A stretch of DNA of 64,000 nt, taken from contig JAQGBZ010000029.1 of assembly GCA_034687125.1 (NCBI GenBank), positions 62,001 to 126,000 on the forward strand, in the 5' to 3' direction. Position 1 is the stretch's first letter. The number at the start of each line of letters is the position of its first letter. Source of the DNA: Neelides folsomi (taxonomy: Eukaryota > Arthropoda > Collembola > Neelipleona > Neelidae). The notes under the pieces are model-generated. The model searched no databases. It was not told where the DNA came from and saw nothing but the letters and a program-made list of their open reading frames with translations. Of this stretch, positions 11,993 to 25,369 are shown one piece after another. Position numbers and translations under genes: made by a program.

Positions 11993-14900
11993 ATGAATAA
12001 TATAATGAATATTGACGAGCTACCGTGGCCTTCGCCATCCTTCCGTCAAAACATGGTCGGAAAAATGTAAGTTTTATAGTTTTGTTAGATTAATACTTAT
12101 ATATTAATTAAATATAAATTAAAATTAATTGCTTAAAATGGACCATTTTCTAACACACTATTATTATTTTTTAGCGACGAAGCTATTCGGGCAAGTGGAG
12201 CTCCAACAACAAAGAGTGCTATCGAAATGGAAAATCAAGTTTTTACGAAGGCTCAAAGCAGGGTATAAATTTTTAAATATTTCTTAATGTTAGTTAAAGG
12301 TATATAATAAATAATAAAAGTTATATTATAAAACACGAACCTTGGTAGTATTTTGAATTGGATTTTTTGTATTATTTTTGAGAATTTGGGTAAAGTATAT
12401 TGTATAGTACTATGTAATTTTATATTATAAGGATTTGTTTTCCTTAAAATTTTTTTAAATTGAATTGAAGGGAATTAAATAAGAGGATCATATAATGTAA
12501 TCTAGCCTAACTAGCCACTAAACATTCACTCATCATCATCATCGCATCACCAATTCGAATGCATTGACTAATGCTGATAAGATGGAAATGTTCTTTAAAC
12601 TCTATTTCCCTGATAAGAATCGTTATGAAAGGATTCATCTTATGTTATTTTGTTATTGATATACAGACCTAAATAACTAGCTCCATCCATAATATTTATA
12701 TCTTACTCGATATTCATCCAGTTGAAGAAAGACATGTTGCAGAATCTAGATTTTGATTTAACTGACTTTAAATAGAAATTTGGAATCTCTGGTCTAGACT
12801 TCCTTAATCCTATTCCAGATGTAAAGTTTATTAAACTGTATAAGTTTATAATAATTATTTATGGTAATTTTTAGGAGGATTATATGAACTTTGTGGCAAA
12901 GCTGATTCTTCACATAAAAGATATGGGGCAGAAGAAAATGGGAGGAGGACAGGGTATGATGATGCAGCAGAACCAACAAAATCAGGGACAAGGTAATTTA
13001 ATTATAATTGATTATTTTAAAAATGGATGGTTTATTTTATTGACTTATGAAAATTGTAATTGATTTTTATTTTATTTTTCTTTATTTTTTTATTTTAACG
13101 TTGGTTGTTTTTTTTAGTTCAAATGAATATTTCAGGAGGGTCAGGTCAAATGGGAGGAATGATTCCAATTAATCCATCAATGGTTCAAATGCAAGGCATG
13201 AACCAAAGTCAAATGATCCCTGGAATGCCTCCTCCACAGCAAATGACCCAACAACTTCAACAACAAATGAGTCAACTCCAACAACAACAAATGAACCAAC
13301 AACAGATGAACCAACAACAAATTAATCAACAGCAGATCAACCAACAGCAATTGAATCAGCAACAATTGAACCAGCAACAGCAACAACAGCAAATGGGACA
13401 AATGAGCGGGCAGCAACAGTTGGGACCACAACAGCAGTTAAATCCTCAACTTAATCAGCAATTGGGTCAACCTCAAATGAATGCCAGTCCTCAAGGAGGA
13501 ATGATGGGACAGAATTTCATTCAACAGCAGCAGATGCAAAGTGCTCAGTTTCAACAGCAGCAGCAGCAGCAAAATCAAATGCAGTTGCAAATGCAACAAC
13601 AAAAGCTTCAGCAAGCTCAACTTCAACAACAAGCACAACTTCAACAACAGCAGCAAATGCATCAACAACAAATTCAAATGCAACAGCAGCAACTTCAACA
13701 ACAGCAGAATATGCTCCAGCAACAGCAGCAACAACAGCTTCAAAATGTGCAATTACAGCAAGGAATGCAGAATCAACAATTGCAAGGCCCACAACAAGGA
13801 GATATGCAAAATCTGCACGGAGCTCTTCAAGGTTCACAAATGATCCCAGGAGGTCAAATGAACCCACAGATCCAAGGTCAACAAATGATCAATACACAAA
13901 TTCAAGGCCCAAATTCGCAGATGATGGGACCTGGATTGATGGCAGGACCTAACCCCAATTCACCACAAAGTAAAACTAAAAATTCATTTAAATATTAAAA
14001 TGTTCAATTTTAAATATCATTTTTTAATTTGATTAGTGATAGCAAGAATGGGAACACCAACTATGAGTAGACTTTTGGCTCCTCAACAAACACCGATGGC
14101 CACTCAACTTACCAAAATGGCAAACCAACGAGCTCATCGCCCAATAGGACCAGTGGTAATTTAATTTCTAACCAACAAATCCTCAATGTTTATTATTTTT
14201 AACAATATGATTTATTTATTAATATAATCTCATTAACTTATTATTTAAAATTCAACAAAGTGAGATGTGGTTTTTAACTGAGATACGTTTAATAATTATT
14301 ATTTATTACAAATAGTTTGATAGATTTTATTAGTCAGCCAAATGTTGACAATTTTAATTGAACGTGAATTATACGGATAATTTATTGAACTAATTATACA
14401 CGATTTGAGCTGGCTTTTTAATTTGCTTTTTTATAATTTTTCCTTTTATAATTCACTTGACTTGAAGGGCATGGGAAGATCTCCGGAACCCGTTTATGTA
14501 ATGAATAGATATTATATTCAAAATGGCATGTCACAGGTATGATTCCCTAAACGCCATTCAACACTTGTATTTTATGTTGCTTTTTATGTTTGTTTTCGAA
14601 TCATTAAAATTGTTTTTGTACACTTTGTGTTTTTTACGTCTCTATCTATGTACATCAACTTTCAAGTAATTTACATGTGTTTTATCCTATCATAAAAATT
14701 AACTATCCCAAGTCTTATCAAATGGTTTGTTGGAACCCAAAGAGAGAGCTATTTGTCTTCGTAATATTAAATTTGTTTCTTTTTAACTTTATTAACTTTC
14801 CACTGCGCTTTTCTAATTTAATAGTTTAATACTTACCTTAACTGAAATACATAGGTTATTTACCTTTGCCAACATCTTTACTCTAAGAGGGAGCTTTAGA

Positions 14901-17328
14901 TCTCCAACACTTCTATTGTCACACGTGCATGTACGAGAATTAGATAAATGTATTTATAATGTTTTAACTTTTAAGCATTTGTGTTTTCGTGAGTCATGTA
15001 ACGTAACATTTGTCAATGTTTTTTAAAAGCCATATAATTTGTACTTAATGAAATCATGAATTTATAAATTATAGGCTGACAGTGGAGGAATGGTTCAATC
15101 CTTTCCAACTGGTGGGCCAATGCAAAGACCGATGGGGCCTGGGAATCAGTTTATTGTCCCAACATCCACTCAAAGCATTCCCATCGTTCCAAGTCCAGGT
15201 CCCGGACCGTCAATTCCTCAAGGAAAGTGAGTACAAACAATAATTTTTTCGTTGTACCTAATGCCAATTAAATAAATACATTACAAATCCGAATAAGGAG
15301 TATTTGTATTTAAAGGAGTATTTATATTCTAGATAATTATAGATGCTTGTGGTGTATTAAATATTATTACCAAGTAGTAAAAAGATTTACCACTTAAACT
15401 CGTTTTATGCACTTGAAATTATTTTGCTCTATTTATTCATGTAGGTATGGTGGGATGTCATTTGAAATAGGGTTATTTTTTAAGACTGTTGTTTATGTAC
15501 CTTGAAAGTTTTTTCTATGTATAAATATGGTTAGGTGTAATTTTAGTTTTTAAACTATCGTTGAGTATTTTTCCTTTGTGAGTTTAAAATGATGAGTGTT
15601 AGATGTTATTTAATGTATGTATTTGTTCTGATGTTTTTAGTCAAAGTCAGCAGTTTGTTCCGAGCCATGTCGGGAGTGGAATGATGCCGAGTCCTGCGAG
15701 TCAAATGAGAATGGGAAGTGAGTAATTTGTTATTTTTTCTTTAATACATACTAATAATAATAATTCATATATATTCAATAGGTAGACATTATTTTTTATT
15801 GAGCTATAGGAATCATATTCTTAATAGAATTTATTTTATTAAATAATTAAGGTTTGGGCGTCCCTTCACCTGGGACCTCAATCAACACTCCGCATATGTC
15901 TGTTGCCACACCAAGTCCAAGAAATGCTTCTGCAGAAGAACAAGCATGCCTAGAGAAAATTAAAGAATTGAGGAAATACACTGATCTTTTACAACGAATG
16001 ATAGCGAAACTTGGAAATGATGGTAAACAAAGCCTTTTTATATCTCATTATATCATGATAACAATTAACAAGAAATATTTAATTTGTTTGTTTCATCTTG
16101 TTAACTTAATAGCATTGTAGGATATTTTAATATTTGCATTCTTTTTATTTGCAATAGATGTGGAAAAATCAAGTAAAATGAAGAAATTACTCGAGATTTT
16201 AACCAACCCAAACCAAAGAGCGACAATGGAAATATTGCTTAAATGTGAAATCGCATTGAAGAGGATGGAAAAGGTTTGATTTAATATTTCTGTAAAATTC
16301 AAGCGATTATTAAATGAACTTACAATCAATGCTTGAAAATTCCAATTATTCCAAATATGTATTTTAATTTATAGCAGCAGAATGAAGGAGTTTTGGGTCC
16401 AATCACTGTTCCTGTTCCAGTCACAACTCAAGGAACTGATCCTTCATCATTGGAATCAAGAATGGAAGCTTTGATGGAATCAATAAATACCACACTGAAA
16501 AATTCATCAACAGCAAATAATACTTTCATGAGGACATTTCGACCAACAGTGGAAGCATTGGCTGGTCAACCTTACTTGTAAGCAAATAATAAAAATACAA
16601 AGTATCGCTTTAGGATCTTGCATATTTATCATTTTTAATTACTTGGTTGGAAATTACAAATATTTAATACATATTCTTAGAAATAGAAATGGAAGTTACT
16701 TGTACGAAGAAGACGACGAGTGTGAAGTTTCTAATAAAAAGAGCCGTGGAAATTTCCTTTCACAATCCGTGATTAAAAGGGAATTAAGATATTTAGACAA
16801 TAGATTTAAGGTTGGTTCTCAAGTTTAACCCTTTTTATTTAATCTTTTAATTTTATCTTGGAAATTTATTAAATCATGATTAATTGGTAAAACCAGATAA
16901 AAATGAAGAATCCTGATGGGAATGGAAATATACATTTGAACTGTACAATTGCGGATGATCGTCTTCCATCTGTTCCACCACTCGCCATTGAAGTTCCTCC
17001 AGAATATCCTAACGAAACTCCGACAATCCTTCACTTAACGAAAGAATATAGTAAGAAACATTAGAACCAGAGTATTACTATTATTTACTGCTAAACAATT
17101 ATTGAATTATTTTAGAAATTTAATTTAATTTTAAAAGGTTCCACTCCTTATTTGAGCATGGTTGCTCAAGGGCTCAAAGCTCGAATGTCAAATCTTCCAG
17201 AAAAGTTTACCGTAAACGAAATTTTAACCAACTGGGAAATGAGCCTACGGCAAGCGACTAATCCGAACCCAAAGGGACTTAACTTCGATGCTCAAATAAT
17301 TACAAGAGGATTTGAAAACCTGTGTTGA
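11993..17328 (+). CDS. MED15: Mediator tail subunit 15 (MED15)
   Basis: Fourteen exons: 11993-12066, 12175-12262, 12875-12992, 13118-13969, 14037-14155, 14468-14536, 15075-15226, 15641-15717, 15852-16022, 16158-16273, 16375-16577, 16681-16810, 16897-17050, 17138-17328; all phases agree, giving 837 residues. MED15 is the Mediator tail subunit contacted by activators such as SREBP. Residues about 10-75 form the KIX domain ('[10 protein letters not shown]', '[15 protein letters not shown]', '[15 protein letters not shown]'). Exon 4 (residues about 94-377) is a long Gln-rich tract. A Pro/Ser/Gly-rich linker follows, then the conserved MED15 C-terminal region ('[19 protein letters not shown]', '[11 protein letters not shown]', 'LPPLAIEVP'-like block, '[11 protein letters not shown]'). 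Two in-frame ATGs (11993, 12005) are possible starts. The last intron ends in TTTTAAAAG, with almost no pyrimidine tract. A poly(A) signal AATAAA is at 17460. Confidence 0.95.
13208..13800 (+). repeat. CAA/CAG (Gln) coding repeat in MED15 exon 4
   Basis: Interrupted CAA/CAG codon runs with AATCAA/AACCAA and ATG interruptions encode poly-Gln with Met, Leu and Asn. The mixing of CAA with CAG and the frequent interruptions make it less prone to slippage than a pure CAG tract. The long Leu, Val and Ser/Asn open frames on other frames here are by-products of this triplet bias. Confidence 0.85.
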
Positions 17329-18226
17329 AAACCTGACAATTTATTTTAAAGTATATTAATATACTGATAATCATTCTCAATGTATACATTAAATATTTCA
17401 TTTTTTATATTTAAGGACTTACATAACCTTTTTATATAATTTATCAGTTTTAAATCATCAATAAATTCTGCATTTCAAATCATTTTTAATGACATGAATG
17501 CTGAGTAATTAACTTTTGTATGTATATATTGATACTTTATTAGTTGTTACTTAATTAATAATTTATGTTAACTGGGTTGTGGAAAGTGTAGTTGTGCACA
17601 TTCAGAGCATTTCTAAATGTGTGCATGTAGTACGTTACGTAAATATTGTCCTATATTATATACTAATAACCTCTTGACCTCGCTGTAAAATAAGTAGATA
17701 ATATACTTTCCAATTTATTTCACAAATTTTGTGTCCTCGCATATAAGCATCTTTAAATACAATTATCTTGCATGGCTACAATTATGCCTAAAAGGCTATA
17801 GAGATATCAGTTTTCTAAGAACGTGTATTTATATTTCAGCGTGAGAAATAAATCTAACACGTTTTTATACCTCAATGTCCTTTAACTCCTTTAACATTTT
17901 ACCTCGCATATTAATTCTTAACCAGATTGTGTGAGTGGATCCGAATAAAATTTAATTAATTTAATTGTGTTAGATTGAAGAATTCCAGTAATTTAATCTC
18001 GGTTAGTACGCATAGGAGGATTTGCCCTGGGATGACGTGTCGAGTTGGACTTTTTGATCTACGTGGAAGCTATATGATGCAATTGAGGAGAAAGTTAGTC
18101 AAAAGTAGGATCATTCGCGCTCTTGTTACGTACATAACACGTCGATTGTCCGAGTCAAATCACTGGCCTTTCCATCTTTCCAAAAGACCCGTTCATTCCT
18201 CAACAGATTCCCGACCCGGGAGAAAA
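17329..18226. other. MED15 3' UTR and SEC22 promoter/5' UTR
   Basis: Holds MED15 poly(A) signals (AATAAA at 17460 and 17847) and then the SEC22 5' region, which becomes GC-richer from about 18000. The frame of SEC22 stays open upstream of its ATG to 17975, but the added residues are not conserved-looking and no upstream ATG of good context starts it; I treat it as 5' UTR. Confidence 0.5.
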
Positions 18227-19236
18227 ATGGTACTATTCACGATGATTACGAGGCTGAGGGATTACATGCCCTTGGCCGCCTCAATGCAAAACGATGAAGA
18301 GGTGAGGAAGTTCAAGTTTTATAATTATTTTACATTTTAAAATTTTGGGGTTGTCTAAAATTAAATTATAAGTTTTAGTGAAGATAAAATTTTAGGGGTT
18401 GTTAAATTTCATTTAAAATATGTTTTAAAGCATGATGTAACAATTTTGTTTAAAAATTTCAAGGCTGAAAGAAGTCTCATTGAATATCAGCAACAAGCAA
18501 AATTACTTTTGCGAAAATTGAATAGCCAAAGTCCGATGAGATGTACAATTGAGTCCGGAGCCTATGTTTTCCAGTAAGTTCCTTTATTTGATTTTACACT
18601 AATTTTTTATAAATTATGTAATAAAGCTTAATGAAATTAATGATATTAGTACAATGAAATTGGACATGTTACAATATTATTTATTGTTTTCAGTTATTTA
18701 ATTGAAAGTGACGTCGTGTACCTGACATTATGTGACAAAAATTTTTCAAAGAGACTAGCATACTCATATTTAGAAGACCTGGCTCAAGAGTTCCAATCGC
18801 TTTATGCTAAGAAAATTCAGACGGCAACTCGACCTTACTTTTTCATTGAATTTGGTAAGGTTTTGTCCTTATATTCATAATATTATTAAAAAAACAAAAT
18901 TATTGGATCAAAGTAACAAATCCTATCTGTATTACTGCAGACACGTATATTCAAAAAGCACGAAAAAGTATTTTGGACTCGAGGTCGAGACGAAACCTAA
19001 GTGCTCTCAATACCGAACTTCAAGATGTGCAGAGAATTATGGTACAGAACATCGATGATGTGATCAACCGAGGTGTCGTTCTTTCCGAGCTCGATCACAA
19101 GGCTCAAAATCTGACGATTTTATCTCAAAAGTATAAGAAAGATGCCACATATCTGAACCTGAGGTCAGGCTATGCTAAAGCCGCTGCCGGATTCATTGTT
19201 TTCTTCGTCGTTGTCCTTTACTTTTGGGTTTTGTAA
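18227..19236 (+). CDS. SEC22B: Vesicle-trafficking SNARE SEC22 (SEC22B type)
   Basis: Four exons (18227-18301, 18464-18573, 18694-18854, 18941-19236) give 213 residues, against about 215 in vertebrate SEC22B. It is the R-SNARE of ER-Golgi transport, pairing with syntaxin-5/Bet1/membrin or syntaxin-18 partners. Residues 1 to about 120 are a longin domain ('[10 protein letters not shown]', 'LPLAASM', 'YLEDLAQEF'); the start is fixed by this conserved first block. The SNARE motif follows ('[17 protein letters not shown]', with the zero-layer Arg), and a C-terminal anchor of about 19 hydrophobic residues ends the protein at once after '[16 protein letters not shown]'. AATAAA at 19498 is a likely poly(A) signal. 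A decayed partial copy of this gene sits at about 26455-27340. Confidence 0.96.
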
Positions 19237-20340
19237 AATTGTTATTCAGATACACGATTCTTTATTTTTTACATCATTTCATAGATTTAATATGTATAAT
19301 CACTATTCACTATTTAATTGTATTTACTAACTATATGTAAGTGTAAGCTTGTATGTAAATAAGTATATCAAGATATATATTCTCCAACATTTAAAATCAT
19401 GTAATTATTTAACTTTAATGTGTAAAGAGTGTAAACCTCATTATCCGTCATCTGTTTTAATCTAATTCCAAAGGAAGGGTCAAACTATTGTTAGACAAAT
19501 AAAACCGCATAAGCTTAACTATAATATAAGAGAAAATATACCTAAAATAAAAGTTCTTTAGTAAATTTTTCTAAAGCATGAAATATTTAATCATCATTGT
19601 ATTTTAATCGTTACAATTACATCTACATCGATCATCTTTAAAAATAAACCATGTGCAATTCAGTCAATTTTTAACTTCATGTAAGTTACAAAATTATGTA
19701 TATCAGAAATAATCTAATAATTTAGTATTTAGGAAAAAATCATAATTAACATTTAAAGAATTAAAGAAACGGACATTGAAAATTGTCCTAACCGTCTACA
19801 CTAATGGAGCACAAACTATTATTATAATAAATATAATATGTAGCTCGGTAATTTTTAAGTTGACCGAGGACAAATGAATCAAATTAGATATTAATATTTA
19901 ACTATAATCATATTTTCCTCATTCATGAGATTACGATAAATTGATAACGAAACACACACATGACAAAGGATTGAAGAAGAGCAAAGAACGTACTAAATGG
20001 ATGTTTTAAAAAACGTCCCATCCTTTCTTGCTAAATAGGAAATACATCGATTCTATGCTTTTTGCAATGCCTAGGTATTATTCTACCTTGGATTGCCGAT
20101 TGCAAAGGGTATGTTTGGGGAAATTGAGACAAGCTCCTGTCTCATCCTGTGTTTTCGATGGCAGTGGGAGTGAGTGTAGAAATCCAGGAATCATTGATTT
20201 TCTCCCCGAAGTCTCCCGGATCTAAAGTTGGTTCCTCCGCGAGTATCGACTTCTCCCGCACAGTTGCTCTTTCTCTACAGAGGAATGGCGAAGGGTCGCC
20301 TTCCTCCTCAACCTTGAATTCCTCAAATATCCAATTCAAG
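19237..20340. other. SEC22 3' UTR and GABBR1 5' region
   Basis: AT-rich to about 20040, then GC-richer. The GABBR1 frame stays open upstream of the chosen ATG, with another in-frame ATG at 20158, so a 61-residue longer N-terminus is formally possible. The extension lacks a signal peptide at its start, so the later ATG is preferred. Confidence 0.5.
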
Positions 20341-23300
20341 ATGATGAGGACCTTCGACATCATCGAATTGCTCCTTCTCATCTTGGCCTTCAAATGGGTT
20401 GGATGTAGTGGAAACAAAGAACTCAGACCTGGGCCAAAAGACAAGGTCCTTTACGTCGGCGGAATCTTTCCAATTAATGGAACTGGAGGATGGCAAGGTT
20501 AGTTGACAATAATATTTATTATCTCAATTTCATTTGCTCACTCACTTAATGCTACATCATTCCTTTTAAATCGTCCTTTTCAATACAAAAGTGACAATTC
20601 TTTATTGATGTTAATTTACCTAAAATTTTTAAGAAATTATGAGTTTTTGTCACGTTATGCAAGGGGCGAATTGCAGATAAAATTGTTGTTAAATCTTATA
20701 AACTTTATATCGATGATCTTAATTATATTATTTAAGCCACAAAATAAAATTACACGCATTTGATAAATCTATATTAATTCAAACTTTTATTGAATTTTAG
20801 GAGGACAGGTAATTGACGATTTGACATTGGTGACATCGAAGAGGAACAAATTGGATCAAACATTTGATTTGGTTTTTTCAACGTTATTTTTTAGGCTTGC
20901 AGACCTGCTGCTATGCTTGCTCTCAGAGATGTGAATGTGAGGAAGGACTTGCTCCCAGGATATTTTCTCAACCTTACCTGGGATGATAGTGAAGTGAGAT
21001 ATTTTAACAAAATAAACATTTTAAATGAGCTTAAGGACCTACAATTATTATTATTATTTCAGTGTGACCCGGGTCTTGGTGCAGCAGTGATGTACGAGCT
21101 TCTTTATAAAGATCCACAGAAGTTAATGTTACTTGCTGGTTGTTCAACCGTTTGTACAACTGTTGCTGAAGCTGCCAAAATGTGGAACCTTGTTGTGGTA
21201 AGGATTTATACTTACACCATTTAACACAGTGTATATTCATTCGTAGAATAGTAATATACAATTAAGAAATTAATTCGAAATTAAATAATTTTCATAGCTT
21301 TGTTACGGTGCGAGTAGTCCGGCTCTTTCAGACCGTAATCGCTTTCCTACTCTTTTTCGAACACATCCAAGTGCCACAGTTCATAATCCAACGAGAATTA
21401 TGCTAATGAAAAGGTTCAAATGGTCAAAGGTCGCTATTTTACAACAAGCAGAAGAAGTTTTCATTTCTGTAAGTTGTCCGTTTTTGTTTTATTGTTTAAT
21501 ATTTAGGCCTTTAAAATCTAAAACTACATTAATTATTGTCATTTAGACGGTCGAAGATTTGGAAGAAAGATGTAAAAATGCATCTATTGAAATTGTCACA
21601 AGACAAAGTTTCTTAACTGATCCGACAGAAGCCGTGAGAAATTTGGTGCGTCAAGATGCTCGAATTGTTGTTGGACTTTTTTACGTTGTTGCGGCAAGAA
21701 GGGTCTTATGCGAAGTTTATAAACAAAAGCTATTTGGAAAATCTCATGTTTGGTTCTTTATTGGTAAATTCCCGAAATTAATATTAAGTATTAATGTTTA
21801 AGCATTATAATTAATTTTCACAATATTGTATATTAGATGAGAGCTTATGAATCATATTATAAGTATAAATTTAAACCATTTATTAAAAAGGGTGGTACGA
21901 AGACAATTGGTTTGAATCCAATCTCGAAAATGAACAAATCAACTGTACAAAGGAAGAGATGAAAATGGCTGCCGAGGGACATTTAACCACCGAAGCTCTT
22001 ATGTGGAATCGAGATAATTCAACAACTATTTCCGGAATGGTACATCACAACATCACACAGCTTATGTATATCGTTTTGATACCACTTATTTATAAATTAA
22101 TTTATTATACCCTAAAAATTTAATTATTAGACTTCGGGCCAATTTCGAGAACGTCTCAATTCAGCTTTGAAGGTTGAAGGTTACAATGTGGATAAAGGGC
22201 TATTTCCTGAGGGCTATCAGGAGGCTCCTTTGGCTTACGACGCTGTTTGGGCCTTAGCACTCGGTCTCTTCAACTTTTTCATACCTAGTCAATATTGCAC
22301 TTATTTTAAATACCAGTTTGTTTCAAATTTCTTTCAGTTTACCTAATTTGCTTTCGCATGAGACCGCCTTGTTCTTTAGAAGTCTAGAGGTAGTTAAAAC
22401 ACATATCAGCGCAAAGTTAAACTCGTTATTTTTTTAAATATTTTAAAAATAACATATTATTTTCACTAAACAAATGAATATCTCGTGATAAATACTTTTA
22501 AAAATTAGCTTTCAACAAGACGATCAAAAATCTTAAAAAGAAAGGGAAAAAACTTGAAGATTTCAATTACACAAATAAAGAGATTGCAGATCACATTTAT
22601 GCAGCGATGGACGAAACTGAGTTCAAAGGCGTCTCGGTAAAACCCATCAACCATCAAGTCATCATTCATCAAAACATTAGAATAATTAAATTATTGAATA
22701 CTATTTCATTATGTAGGGTCGAGTGGCGTTCAGTTCTGGAGATCGAATTGCTTTAACTCAAATTGAACAAATGATTGATGGCAAATACAGCATTCTTGGA
22801 TATCACGATATTGAGTTCGACAATCAAACATGGGAGAAAAAAGATAAATGGATCAGTAAGTTGATTGAAAGAACTCTTTTTATTGAGCACGAATACGAAT
22901 TTACTTATTTATAAATAACTTTTTAATTAGACGATAAAGTTCCACAAGATCGTACGTTCATCATACGTTCGTTAAGAACGGTCTCACTGAGCATCTTCAT
23001 TTCAATGAGCACAATTGCGCTTGTCGGAATTCTTTGGGCAGCTCTTCTGATTCTTTTCAATTACATCTACAGGGATAGAAAGTAAGTTTAAAATTAATTG
23101 GGAAAGGAATTAATGAACAAGTTCAAATTAATGTATTATTTAACAATTAATTTTAAATTACCGTATTACTTTATTTTGTTTCAGAGTGATCCAATTGTCT
23201 CATCCAGTTACAAATACTTTGATGCTTTTTGGGAACATTCTCTGCTTATCATCAGTTTTTCTCATTGGGCTTGACGGACAATTCATCCCTGTTGACATGT

Positions 23301-24909
23301 TCCGTGTTATATGCACCTTTCGAAAGTGGATGCTCTCTATTGGATTTACACTCGCGTATGGAGCAATGTTTTCTAAAGTTTGGAGAGTTCATCGACTCAC
23401 AACAAAGCACAAATCGGAAACAAAGGTTAAATGCTTATCTAATTTTTTACTTTTCTGCTTTCTGATCCCATTTGAACTTTGAACAACCCTGTAATATGTA
23501 ACATGGCATGTCCTTGGAACTAATCATAATTATTTTACTGACCTTTCAGCATAAGATTCAACCTTGGAAATTATACTTGCTTGTTGCCACTCTTGTTTCG
23601 ATCGACGTTTGTTTTCTTGGGATATGGACTCTGGTTGACCCAATGGACAGAAAAATTGTTAATTTCCCACTTGAAGATCCAAAAGATACGGATGAAGATA
23701 TTAAATTGGCTCCAGAGCTTGAACATTGCGAATCTCATTATAACAACATTTGGCTTGGTATAAAATTTTGCAACTCTATTTTGGGTTTATTGTACCTGTG
23801 TATATTGTTAACACGTAAACTTTAGTATTTGGTGATAATGAAAAAAATCTATTTCAGGAATTACGTATTCATTCAAAGGACTTTTACTCATTTTTGGTCT
23901 ATTCTTGGCTTATGAAACTCGTAGCCTGAAAGTTCGTCACATTAATGACTCCCGTCTCGTGGCTATGTCAATTTACAATGTGGCTGTTCTCTGCCTCATT
24001 ACAACTCCGGTTACAATGGTTATCTCATCACAACAAGACGCGTCATTCGCCTTTATCTCTCTTGCTATCATCTTCAGTTCAATGATCACAATGGGCCTCG
24101 TCTTTATACCCAAGATTATCGAAGTGGTTCGGGAAGGAAATGAAAGATCAGACCGATCGTCTGCCCCCGATGGTGGAACAACAAAAGAAGAGGAAGAGAG
24201 ATACCAAAAACTCATTTCGGAAAACGAACAACTTCAAAAAATACTTGAACAGGTTTGGTTTTATTATCCATTTAAAAATGTATTTTTATCATCTTTATAA
24301 TAAGAAACGTGATGATTGTTTTTCTTTATTTTGTACAATAATATATTTATGATTTTCTATCAAAGTTTAGCTATTACATAAATATGAAAAAATTCCATTC
24401 CTAATTTTCAGCTACAAATACATATTACCTCATATTTTAAGTCACTAATATTATAATCAACAAATAAAATTAATTTTGATTGCACTTCTATTACATGACA
24501 AGAATTTGAGTCTTAAAAGTTAATTAAATATTTTAATTTATGTATACAATCTTTACAACGTTATTGACACTTATACGATTATACGATTATACGATTTTTA
24601 ATATGACTGTTTGAAAATGGCAATGAATTAATTCATTTGTTTGGTCACGAGCAGAAGGAGAGTCGTCTCAAACTTCTTCGTCAAAAGCTTGAGGAGAAGA
24701 ACGCAATCGTGAAGGGTGTGTCTGAAGTTGAAAAAGACAGCGGGAGGAGGAAGAGCAGCTCGGTCCAACGCTCAGCCCCGAAGAACAACAACGTGGAGCA
24801 GATTGAAGTTCTGGAGAGTTTCTACATGGAGCCATCAGCCGAATCCGGCATCGGCCAAGGTCTGTCGGTCATTACCACCGACTTTGAGCTCTCTGAGTCC
24901 TACCTTTAA
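20341..24909 (+). CDS. GABBR1: Metabotropic GABA-B receptor subunit 1
   Basis: Fifteen exons: 20341-20497, 20801-20808 (8 nt), 20895-20993, 21063-21197, 21298-21468, 21547-21763, 21891-22039, 22131-22263, 22509-22636, 22717-22855, 22931-23081, 23185-23425, 23550-23757, 23858-24252, 24655-24909; 861 residues. A signal peptide ('[16 protein letters not shown]') precedes the Venus-flytrap domain (to about residue 445). Residues known to bind GABA in subunit 1 are kept: 'YGASSPALS', 'GLFY' and 'YQEAPLAYD' (Glu). This marks subunit 1, not the non-binding subunit 2. A seven-helix class C domain follows (about 460-730), then a coiled coil ('[14 protein letters not shown]') that pairs with subunit 2. 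The ending '[12 protein letters not shown]' is acidic. Exon 8 uses a GTCTCT donor. It couples to Gi/o at synapses. AATAAA lies at 25234; the EB-module gene is convergent. Confidence 0.96.
20801..20808 (+). CDS. GABBR1: 8-nt microexon of GABBR1
   Basis: The octamer GAGGACAG lies between a TTTTAG acceptor and a GTAATT donor. Exon 1 ends in phase 1 (TGG CAA G) and exon 3 starts in phase 0 (GCT TGC). Only inclusion of the octamer restores the frame, and it restores exactly the conserved 'GGQAC' at the start of the flytrap domain. Skipping it shifts the frame. Flanking introns are 303 and 86 bp. Confidence 0.9.
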
Positions 24910-25369
24910 CCCGCTAAAAAAACTCTCCTCAATTATTACAATTGAAAGGTAAAAGAGCCTAAACGAATTCCCTTTCTCTCTAACACAATAATGCACTTCG
25001 TACAATTCACTCTGTCTCAGTCTGTCTCACCTCGTCTGCCTCACTCTTTAAGTCACTGTCTGTCATATAAAGCAAGATAAGAAATTTTAATTCTTTTGAC
25101 AAATGAGTTACTTTAAAATTGATTATTAATGCATGGAGCAAAAGACACAATTTAAACATTGATTTATCAATAAGGTGTTGAGCATGCTTTTTGGTCTCTA
25201 TGTGCTTCGTTTTTGTACGTTACACATTTGAAAAATAAATATATAACTATAATTGACTCAATATTCTCAAGTAATTTAGAAATATATTGTAAACAATTAA
25301 TCAAATAATTGTGGTCTACGTTGGTAAACGTAAAAATTGGAAAAAAGTTCCTAGACTATTCTATTAATG
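24910..25369. other. Convergent 3' UTRs of GABBR1 (+) and EB-module gene (-)
   Basis: The two stop codons are 460 bp apart, facing each other. A plus-strand AATAAA is at 25234. The 3' UTRs may overlap. Nothing else was seen. Confidence 0.55.

Noticed and set aside
13177-13867. Long open frames of poly-Leu, poly-Val/Ala and Ser/Asn on other frames of MED15 exon 4
   Set aside because: They are the mirror of the CAA/CAG repeat; triplet repeats have no stops in several frames. No splice partners or domain.
17975-18226. 84-codon in-frame extension upstream of the SEC22 start
   Set aside because: It depends on a non-ATG start, and SEC22 proteins begin exactly at the MVLFTMI block; read as 5' UTR.
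24576-24598. Three tandem copies of TTATACGA in the last GABBR1 intron
   Set aside because: Too short to mean more than slippage; no partner element found.
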